The notes beneath the pieces are model-generated. The model did no database searches and was not told the DNA's origin. It worked only from the letters and a program-made list of their open reading frames with translations. Below are positions 36,308 through 43,244 of a DNA stretch of 64,000 nt, one piece after another. The DNA is taken from the NCBI RefSeq assembly GCF_003031585.1, contig NZ_PWAA01000022.1:62001-126000 (forward strand). Reading direction: 5' to 3'. This DNA comes from Thalassobius sp. I31.1. GTDB taxonomy: Bacteria; Pseudomonadota; Alphaproteobacteria; Rhodobacterales; Rhodobacteraceae. Every line of letters begins with the position of its first letter. The first letter of the stretch is position 1. Made by a program: the position numbers and the translations under genes.

Positions 36308-36542
36308 AGACAAGTTCTTTTCCTCCCTGACGCGCAAAAGGCGTCTGCAACACAGCACTTTCAACGGCTGGATGATTCCCTGCCGAAAGCTTCGCGTGTT
36401 TTCCCTGACAAAGAAACTCTGCGTTAAAGTTTTCCCCAGTTTTTCCCAATCCTAACAAATTGTAACAGACGATACCGGGAAACCACGGGGTTTGTGATCT
36501 GCGGGAAATATGTCTAACAGTTGGACAACACAGGAGGATGCC

Positions 36543-36890
36543 ATGGCAAAACAAAGGGTGGCGGTTGAATTCGGGATGGGTACATCCCTGCGCCGTGAGG
36601 ATTACACAAAAGCAGCGGTAAGCGCCTTAAAAGACGCGCTTTGGCATAATTCCCTGACCATGGCGCAGGCCTTTGGGTTTCCGAAAGAAGCCATGCTTGT
36701 GGACGTGGAAGTGGCCGTGCAGGAACCGGATAAAGTGGACCTGAACGCGCTGAAAGATGTGCTGCCCTACGGCACACACACGTTCAAAGCGGTGCATGGC
36801 GGGCTGGATATTGCAAAACCGGACGGCGGGAAAACCGTGATCGCCAATGCGGCTGTCATCGTGTCCTTTGATATGGAGGCCACATCATGA
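36543..36890 (+). CDS. Lin0512-family protein, copy 1
   Basis: A 115-residue protein with the opening VEFGMGTSLRREDYTKAAVSAL and the VxVAVxEPDKVD-x5-LP-G segment typical of the Lin0512 family (TIGR02058, PF09585). Its function is unknown and there is no signal peptide or membrane segment. It is a diverged paralogue of the next gene and overlaps it by four bases, so the two are made together and may form a hetero-oligomer. AGGAGG lies six bases before the ATG at 36543. Confidence 0.88.
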   Translation: MAKQRVAVEFGMGTSLRREDYTKAAVSALKDALWHNSLTMAQAFGFPKEAMLVDVEVAVQEPDKVDLNALKDVLPYGTHTFKAVHGGLDIAKPDGGKTVIANAAVIVSFDMEATS

Positions 36891-37243
36891 AACGTCTGAT
36901 TCTTGAAATGGGCATGGGCAATGATCTGTACGGTATGGATTACACCAAAGCCGCAAAGCGCGCGGTGGAAGATGCCTTCCGTCACTCGACCCTCAGTATT
37001 TTTCAGTCCCTTGGTCTGGATCACACAAAGATGGAAGTGCGTGTGACCGTGGGTGTGGCGGAACCTGAAAAGGTCGATTGTGATGCTGTGGCGGCCATTT
37101 TGCCGCGTGGCAATGCAACGGTCACCGCTGTTAAGGGCGGGCAGAACATCGATGATCCGGGCAACGGCACCGCGCATGTGATCGCTACCGCGGCGGTAGA
37201 GGCGCTTTATCCGATTGTGCCGGAAAACTGGAAGCTGAGTTAA
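36887..37243 (+). CDS. Lin0512-family protein, copy 2
   Basis: A 118-residue paralogue of the preceding protein. It shares MGMGNDLYGMDYTKAAKRAVEDA near the start and VGVAEPEKVDCDAVAAILPRG in the middle (both cited in part). Tandem pairs of this family are likely to assemble together. Function is unknown. The stop is nine bases from the start of the histidine kinase gene, so the pair and the phosphorelay genes probably form one operon. Confidence 0.9.
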   Translation: MKRLILEMGMGNDLYGMDYTKAAKRAVEDAFRHSTLSIFQSLGLDHTKMEVRVTVGVAEPEKVDCDAVAAILPRGNATVTAVKGGQNIDDPGNGTAHVIATAAVEALYPIVPENWKLS

Positions 37244-37252
37244 GGGAATATT

Positions 37253-39187
37253 ATGGCCGGGAAAGTGATCAAAACTGCGGATCTGACACAGGCCGGCCTG
37301 AACCTGATTGCTCAGGCAATTTCGATCTATGACGGTGATCTGCGGCTGGCGGTGTCGAACCGCCGGTTTCAGGAAATGTTTGATTTGCCTGAAGAACTCG
37401 TCACGCCCGGGGCTACGTTTGAAGACACGATCCGTCTGCTTCTTGAACGTGGCGAATACGGTGAGATTGATGATATTGATATAGCGTTGAAAATGCGGGT
37501 CGATCAGGCCAGGGCGTTTGAGGCGCATTATCTGGAACGCACCCGTCCCGATGGTCGCACGATTGCGGTCGAAGGCAATCCTTTGCCCCAGGGCGGCTGG
37601 GTGACGGTTTACACTGACATTACCAGCACGCGAAAGCAGGAAGAATTGCTGCGCGCCCGGTCTGAGGTTCTGTCGGATCAACTGCTGGACCACACCGAAA
37701 AGCTTGCAAAAACCAACCGCGAACTTGAGGCAACCATCACGCGGCTGGAAGAAACAAAACACCAGCTGACTGAAATGGAAGCCCGTACGCGGACCACAAC
37801 GGAAATGATGCCTGCCCATATCGCCCATGTGGATGCAGATTATCTGTATACATTTTCGAACCGTCAGCTGGGCACCGTGATGCCTGGACGCGCTAGCGAT
37901 ATTCTGGGGACGCGCATTGATGAAACCCTGGGCGAAAGCGCCTGGAAACACATCGGGCCACAGCTTGAAAAAGCGTTTCGTGGCAAGGCAAGTGCTTTTG
38001 AATTTACGGATGAAGACAGTTCCCGCCGGATCCGCAGCGCCTTCACCCCGGATGAACGGGATGGCGAAATTGATGGCGTTTACATCCTGACCACCGATGT
38101 GACCGAGGAAAGTCAGGCGCGCGCTGCTTTGGCCCAGACCCATAAGCGGGAACTGGCGGCGCAACTGACATCTGGCCTGGCGCATGATTTCGCCAATCTG
38201 CTGACGATCATCCTGGGGCTGCAATCACGCCTGTCACGGATGGAATTGAATGAAGACGGTCAGGAGCTGATCGCTGCCACGCAGGCCACCGTGCGACGTG
38301 GCGGGCGTATCCTGGATCGTATCGCGCAAATGTCCGGTCATCGCGATGTGAAACTGGTGGCGACCGACCTTTCGACCTTCCTCAATGACATCCGCCTGCT
38401 GGCGCGCCCCGCTTTGCCGGATCATATCAAGCTTGAGGTGTACCGTTGTGATGTCGGTAGCGCCCTGATGCTGGATGCTGGTTTTCTGCAGGACAGTCTG
38501 CTGAATCTTCTGCTGAATGCAGGCCATGCAATTGGTGATGTTCCCGGCAAAATCACATTGACCACGGCGGCAGTTCGCGACACCTGGCTGGATGTCTCTG
38601 TTGAGGATACGGGGCCAGGGTTTTCGGATGAGGCCCTGGAACATGCGCTAGACCCGTTCTTCACGACAAAAGGTGAAGAAGGTTCCGGTCTGGGCCTGTC
38701 GATGGTGTACGACATGACCCGTTCCGCAGGTGGCCAGATTTACCTGAAGAATACGGAAAACGGTGCCCGCATTACCCTGCGCCTGCCTTTGCGGCCTGCT
38801 GATGGGGAACAGGCGCCTGGCCTGGTCCTGTTGGTGGAAGACAGCGATGACATCCGCCGTTCGGTGCGCGAAATGCTGATGGATATGGGGCATACGGTGG
38901 TCGAAGCCACCAGCGCCGAAGAAGGCGAAACCCTGGCGCAGGTGTCCGGCATTGATTTGATCCTGTCTGATATTTCACTGGTCGGCAGTTCAATGACCGG
39001 GGTTGAAATGCTGGATCGGCTGGGGGCCGCCGGTGTAGATGCCCCGGCACATCTGATGACATCCCTTCCTTCGGGAGACGCCATTCGCCAGGATGGTGAA
39101 AGCCGCTACCCGCTTATACGTAAACCCTTCAACGCGCAGGAACTTTCCGGATTTCTGCGTATGAACCGCAAAGGGAAATCCGCATGA
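37253..39187 (+). CDS. Soluble hybrid sensor histidine kinase (PAS-PAS-HisKA-HATPase-REC)
   Basis: A 644-residue protein without membrane segments. It has a PAS domain (PAS-7-like, about 12-128), a coiled coil (about 130-180), a second PAS (about 183-285), a phosphoacceptor helix with His311 in LAHDFANLL, and an ATPase domain with N-box NLLLNAGHAI (418-427) and G-box EDTGPGF (451-457) plus GSGLGLSM. A C-terminal receiver has Asp573 in LSDISL. It senses something in the cytoplasm, and a flavin or redox cue is possible. The next gene overlaps it and encodes the likely output regulator. Confidence 0.93.
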   Translation: MAGKVIKTADLTQAGLNLIAQAISIYDGDLRLAVSNRRFQEMFDLPEELVTPGATFEDTIRLLLERGEYGEIDDIDIALKMRVDQARAFEAHYLERTRPDGRTIAVEGNPLPQGGWVTVYTDITSTRKQEELLRARSEVLSDQLLDHTEKLAKTNRELEATITRLEETKHQLTEMEARTRTTTEMMPAHIAHVDADYLYTFSNRQLGTVMPGRASDILGTRIDETLGESAWKHIGPQLEKAFRGKASAFEFTDEDSSRRIRSAFTPDERDGEIDGVYILTTDVTEESQARAALAQTHKRELAAQLTSGLAHDFANLLTIILGLQSRLSRMELNEDGQELIAATQATVRRGGRILDRIAQMSGHRDVKLVATDLSTFLNDIRLLARPALPDHIKLEVYRCDVGSALMLDAGFLQDSLLNLLLNAGHAIGDVPGKITLTTAAVRDTWLDVSVEDTGPGFSDEALEHALDPFFTTKGEEGSGLGLSMVYDMTRSAGGQIYLKNTENGARITLRLPLRPADGEQAPGLVLLVEDSDDIRRSVREMLMDMGHTVVEATSAEEGETLAQVSGIDLILSDISLVGSSMTGVEMLDRLGAAGVDAPAHLMTSLPSGDAIRQDGESRYPLIRKPFNAQELSGFLRMNRKGKSA

Positions 39188-39891
39188 ACCAGCCCGCCCC
39201 TATGGTCGCCATTCTGGATGATGAACCCGAAATCCGCACGATGCTGTCTGTTGCTTTGCAGGATGCGGGTTTTCGCACTGCAAGCTTCGGGCGCGCCACA
39301 GAATTTGAAGCGGCACTGGCCCGCACGGCACCCGATGTCTGCCTCGTGGATCTGGGCCTGCCCGATAAAGACGGGCTGGCGCTTGTGCATCGGCTGGCAT
39401 TGGAAAGTGGCGCGGCAATTATCATTATTTCAGGTCGCGCCCAGGTTCAGGATCGCGTGACCGGGCTGGAACTGGGCGCGGATGATTACATCATCAAACC
39501 TTTCGATCCCGCCGAAGTCGTCGCGCGTGTGCGTGCGCGTTTGCGCAGCGGGCGTGATACCGGAAAAACCGTGTCTGTTGCCCGGTTCGAAGGCTGGGAA
39601 GCACAATTTGAACGCTATGTTCTGATTGATACTGATGGCAAAGAAACCCCGTTTTCCCATGCCGAAGGCGAGGTTCTGCGTCTTTTCCTTGAAAGCCCCA
39701 AACGTCTGATCTCACGTGCGCAAATGCAGGAAAACCTGGGCGGTGCTGCGGGTGAAAGTTTTGATCGCGCTATGGATGTGCGTATTTCCCGTCTGCGCAC
39801 GAAACTGGGTGAAGATCCGAAAAACCCGCGTCTGATCAAAACGATTTACGGGGCCGGTTATATCTTTCTGGGGGACGTCACCTGGGGGTGA
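39184..39891 (+). CDS. OmpR-family response regulator
   Basis: A 235-residue DNA-binding regulator. The receiver has the acidic pair Asp12-Asp13, phospho-acceptor Asp56 (VDLGLP) and Lys105 (IIKPFD). The C-terminal winged helix (about 135-232) ends with the usual VRISRLRTKLGEDP and TIYGAGYIF blocks. The start overlaps the kinase stop as ATGA. The kinase's own receiver suggests a branched or feedback relay, but no separate Hpt protein is visible here. Confidence 0.94.
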   Translation: MNQPAPMVAILDDEPEIRTMLSVALQDAGFRTASFGRATEFEAALARTAPDVCLVDLGLPDKDGLALVHRLALESGAAIIIISGRAQVQDRVTGLELGADDYIIKPFDPAEVVARVRARLRSGRDTGKTVSVARFEGWEAQFERYVLIDTDGKETPFSHAEGEVLRLFLESPKRLISRAQMQENLGGAAGESFDRAMDVRISRLRTKLGEDPKNPRLIKTIYGAGYIFLGDVTWG

Positions 39892-39951
39892 TCCCGCCTG
39901 GACCGCGCCCGGTGCTTGCACCCGCGAATCGCCCTGGTTAGAATCACCCGC

Positions 39952-40182
39952 ATGGCAGTGTGTTTTCTACAGCGGGCCCCGACACTGAAGGGCGGCCCCA
40001 GATTTTACCGTATCGCGATTGAGGGCAATCTCTTCGGGGAATGGTCGGTCGTGTTTGAATGGGGGATTTGTGGGTGCCGCGGGACCCGACGGATCAAATT
40101 GTTCAACGATCTGCGTGCGGCGTCTTTGGCAGCTGATGTATCCCGAAACCGAATGCTTTCAAAAGGTTACGACCGGGCGTAA
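39952..40182 (+). CDS. Small WGR-domain-like protein
   Basis: A 76-residue protein that is essentially one WGR domain: a first strand (VCFLQRAP), FYRIAIEGNLFGEWSVVFEWG in the middle (in part) and a closing helix with LRAASLAADV. WGR domains bind nucleic acid in PARP-like proteins, and solo versions are common in alphaproteobacteria. Here the naming motif reads W-G-I-C-G instead of W-G-R-x-G, so the Arg is replaced. I chose the ATG at 39952; the frame opens earlier at 39916 but the extra residues do not fit the domain. The ribosome site is weak. The end is 35 bases from the convergent saccharopine gene. Confidence 0.7.
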   Translation: MAVCFLQRAPTLKGGPRFYRIAIEGNLFGEWSVVFEWGICGCRGTRRIKLFNDLRAASLAADVSRNRMLSKGYDRA

Positions 40183-40216
40183 GGCGCTGCCCCAGCGGTG
40201 GGACAGCGCGATTTTC

Positions 40217-41356
40217 TCAGACGTGATCTACAACAGTGACGTGCTGGGCAAGTTTGCCAACCTCAGTCATCAGGCGATCAATCAGCTCTGGCTGGTGCGG
40301 TGCAGGGCTGACGCCTGGGGCGATTTCGCCGTCCAGAACCGCATCAATCGCCATAGACAGCGGTACAGAAACCAGACGCGCCATCGCTGTGCCGCGTTCG
40401 TCGCCCCAGCCATCCATGACATAGGTTTTGTGGTAAACGCTTTCGCCAGCTTTTTCCGCTTGCAGCGCCACACACATGACAACGCGGTCTGCTTCGCCTT
40501 CATCATAGGCGTGATCGTTCCAGAAACCGTCTGACATCTCTTTCAGGCGCGCATCACCTGCGGCACCTTCCAGTGTCTCAACTTCGCGGAACACATCGGA
40601 CCAGGCATCTGCCCAGCCGTTCAGGCGCAAGGTGCCGCGCACGAAGGTTTTGACCTTCCAGTCTGCGTCAAACTGGTAATCCTGAATAAACGGCAGGGAA
40701 TCGCGGTTTGGGTAGACTTCAAAGCTTTCCGCAGTTTGCAGCGGGGCTTCGTAAGAAGTGATCGCATCCCATGGACGCGCGACGTCGAATTCTTTGAAAT
40801 CCTTCATGGATTTCGATGGCGAGCGCAGCGCTTTCAACACGCCCAGCGGGGACCAGCTGAATTTATAGCGGAAGTCATTTGCGACCTTTGGAATCCCACC
40901 ACAATAGGAAATGAAGGTCAGCTCATTGTCCGCATCAAAGCCTTCGGACGCACGGTAATCCGCGACCAGCCAATGGGCCATCAGGTGGTCGATGCCGGGG
41001 TCAAGGCCGACTTCATTCACGCTGCACAGGCCGGCGTCTTTGCAGGCCGCATCAAGGGCTTTCATTTCAGGCGCGATATAGCTGGAAGACGCGAAATGTG
41101 CTTTGTTTTCAAGGCACAATTTTGCAAGCGGCACATGCAGATCGCCTGGCAACATGGACACGACAAGATCGCCCGGTTGCACAGCGTCGCTCAAAGCAGC
41201 CATGTCAAAAGCACGGATGTTGTCGGTCAGATCGCCAACGGCTTCGCGGGCTTTTTCAGTGGTCCGGTTCCAGACGCAAACCTCGCGCCCGTTTTCGATC
41301 AGACGGCGCAGGCCGGGAATTGCGGACAGGCCAGTGCCACACCAGTGAATAGTCAT
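40217..41356 (-). CDS. Saccharopine dehydrogenase-family oxidoreductase (SDH-type)
   Basis: A 379-residue protein with an N-terminal Rossmann motif (CGTGLSAIPGLRRLI near 6-20), VVSMLPGDLHV near 65-75 and the conserved EVGLDPGIDHLMA near 115-127, which is typical of the saccharopine dehydrogenase/Lys9 group. In lysine degradation this step splits saccharopine to aminoadipate semialdehyde and glutamate. The upstream partner in the operon is the LKR-like gene 12 bases away. The enzyme could run in either direction; the assignment to catabolism is by context only. Confidence 0.85.
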   Translation of the reverse strand: MTIHWCGTGLSAIPGLRRLIENGREVCVWNRTTEKAREAVGDLTDNIRAFDMAALSDAVQPGDLVVSMLPGDLHVPLAKLCLENKAHFASSSYIAPEMKALDAACKDAGLCSVNEVGLDPGIDHLMAHWLVADYRASEGFDADNELTFISYCGGIPKVANDFRYKFSWSPLGVLKALRSPSKSMKDFKEFDVARPWDAITSYEAPLQTAESFEVYPNRDSLPFIQDYQFDADWKVKTFVRGTLRLNGWADAWSDVFREVETLEGAAGDARLKEMSDGFWNDHAYDEGEADRVVMCVALQAEKAGESVYHKTYVMDGWGDERGTAMARLVSVPLSMAIDAVLDGEIAPGVSPAPHQPELIDRLMTEVGKLAQHVTVVDHV

Positions 41357-41368
41357 TGCAGGATCCTC

Positions 41369-42427
41369 TCAGATGTCTTGCGTGTGTTCATTAAAATCGG
41401 CAGCCGCCCGGCCCCAGACGCCTGATGTCAGGTCGGTCAGGGTCAGCAGGGACGGCAAAAGTTGTTCTGCGAAATCCTCGCTGGATTCACGCGGCAGCAT
41501 GGACGGCAAGTTGTCGATCGCGGTGACATCCAGAACCGGGGTGTCGTGCACGCGCAGGGCGGGCGCGTCCCAGGTGGTGGCCTTGTCATAAACTGGAACC
41601 GGGTTGTAATCGCTGTCCGGATCGCAGGCGACGTCACCGATGACGGTTAGCTTGCGGTCTGTATCCTTGGCTTCTGCGGGCACAAAAACAGGGGTGCCGG
41701 GGCGGGCCAGAATGCAGTTGATGAACAGGTCATGGTCCAGGATTTCCGGGAACGGCCCACCGTTTGCGGTTTCCGCCATATCCCAGCGGGTGACCTGTGA
41801 TCCCATCGCTTCCAGCAAATCGCCCGCGCCTGTGCCGACCCGGCCAAGCGCACCGATGATGATGGCGGAGGGGGCGGTGGTGTTCAGGGCTGCGATTTCT
41901 GATTTCAGCTCAGACACCAGGGCGTCTTTGTTCTTGTAAACGCCGACTGATCCGCAAATTTCGCCCTGTTTCTGGGCGATCCAGGATTTCAGGGAAACAG
42001 CAGCACCCGCAAAACCGGCCCAATAGCCAAAGGCGGCAACGCGACGGCCATTTTCATCGACGAGATATTCAAGGTCATAAAGCGTGCCACCGCCAGCCTT
42101 GAACCGTTCCAGCAGCGCACGGCCAGAGAACTGACCTTTATAAGCGTGGCCGAACATGATGTGGCGATGCGGCAAAGCGGTGCCATCTTCGGGCAGCTCT
42201 TTCAGGCCGAAAATGATCGCATCTGTCGGGGCTTGCGGCCATGAATTTTCGGCGGCGATTTCAGCGCCTGCGTCGCGGTAGCCATCCAGTTCAATCGCAC
42301 GCACTGAGCTTTCTTCAACCGTCACGCGGATGCCTGATCTGATCAGGGCGGCGACACCTTCGGGCGTGATGCCCACACGTTCTTCATTTTCGCGCTGTTC
42401 CGCGCGGACCCACAGATGTGTTGTCAT
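41369..42427 (-). CDS. Lysine-forming saccharopine dehydrogenase/LKR-type protein
   Basis: A 352-residue protein of the alanine-dehydrogenase/transhydrogenase-like fold. It has WVRAEQRENEERVGITPEGV near 6-25 (in part), DAIIFGLKELP, HIMFGHAYKGQ and IIIGALGRVGTGA (the NAD-binding glycine motif near 188-200). This fits LYS1 or the LKR half of the bifunctional enzyme, which joins or splits lysine and 2-oxoglutarate via saccharopine. It overlaps the GST gene by four bases. Together with the next gene it supplies both saccharopine steps as separate polypeptides. Confidence 0.88.
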   Translation of the reverse strand: MTTHLWVRAEQRENEERVGITPEGVAALIRSGIRVTVEESSVRAIELDGYRDAGAEIAAENSWPQAPTDAIIFGLKELPEDGTALPHRHIMFGHAYKGQFSGRALLERFKAGGGTLYDLEYLVDENGRRVAAFGYWAGFAGAAVSLKSWIAQKQGEICGSVGVYKNKDALVSELKSEIAALNTTAPSAIIIGALGRVGTGAGDLLEAMGSQVTRWDMAETANGGPFPEILDHDLFINCILARPGTPVFVPAEAKDTDRKLTVIGDVACDPDSDYNPVPVYDKATTWDAPALRVHDTPVLDVTAIDNLPSMLPRESSEDFAEQLLPSLLTLTDLTSGVWGRAAADFNEHTQDI

Positions 42428-43056
42428 GTTGTAATCTCCGGCAGGAGGCCCTGCTTTAATGCTGTCTGCACACTGTCACGTCCGACCATGCGGGTGAAAT
42501 GTACGTTTAGTTTCGGATAGTTGGTGATATCTACGCCGTCGCCTTTCAGCCAGGTGCAGATGGTAAACAGGTAAAGATCCGCAAGGGTCAGTGCGTTGCC
42601 GCAGACGAATGTGCCTGACAATTGTTCCTCAACCCAGGCACAGGACGTAGCCATGGTTTCGGGTACTTTTGCGGTCATATCCTGGTGCGATGTTTCCTGA
42701 TCCGCCCAGCGATGACCACGCAGTTTATGGGCGTGGTTCACATGCATGGTTGAGGCCAGGTAATACATCATTTCGTGCATACGCGCGGCGGCGTCCGGGG
42801 CGTCCGGAATAAGGCCAGCATCGGGCGCAAGACGGGCGATATATTCAAGGATCGCGCCGGTTTCGGTCAGCACGCCAAAATCCGTGATCAGCGCCGGAAC
42901 ACGGCCCTTTGGGTTCACCTTCAGATATGATTCGCTTTGTTGCTGTGCGGCGCTGAAATCCACCGGCAAAAACGTGGCCTGCAGCCTGCTTTCCAGCAGC
43001 GCAAGAACAGATGCACCGGCGATTGTGCCGGGGGCGAAATATAGTTGCAAAGTCAT
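42424..43056 (-). CDS. Glutathione S-transferase family protein
   Basis: A 210-residue cytosolic GST-fold protein. The thioredoxin-like N-terminus carries NPKGRVPAL and the glutathione-binding TETGAILEYIA near 60-70; the C-terminal helical domain contains LTLADLYLF near 155-163. The start at 43056 follows GGAGG by six bases; a much longer open frame upstream overlaps the divergent formate dehydrogenase and is not supported. It is first in the operon with the saccharopine genes. Its role there is unknown and may be detoxification of a semialdehyde, which is speculation. Confidence 0.9.
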   Translation of the reverse strand: MTLQLYFAPGTIAGASVLALLESRLQATFLPVDFSAAQQQSESYLKVNPKGRVPALITDFGVLTETGAILEYIARLAPDAGLIPDAPDAAARMHEMMYYLASTMHVNHAHKLRGHRWADQETSHQDMTAKVPETMATSCAWVEEQLSGTFVCGNALTLADLYLFTICTWLKGDGVDITNYPKLNVHFTRMVGRDSVQTALKQGLLPEITT

Positions 43057-43244
43057 CAGCCCCTCCTTTGCGATTCTGTCGATGTCTAGTGAAGAATCCC
43101 TGCCTTGCCAATGGTCCGCAACGGACCTTCTGTCGCGCGCGATGCAGTGCCTGACGCATTTGGGCTTATAAGTGGCGCTATGGGGGTTTGGGTGATGGCG
43201 CATTTTCGGGTAAAATCGCGGGAACTACAGGAAAGAGAGCCAGC

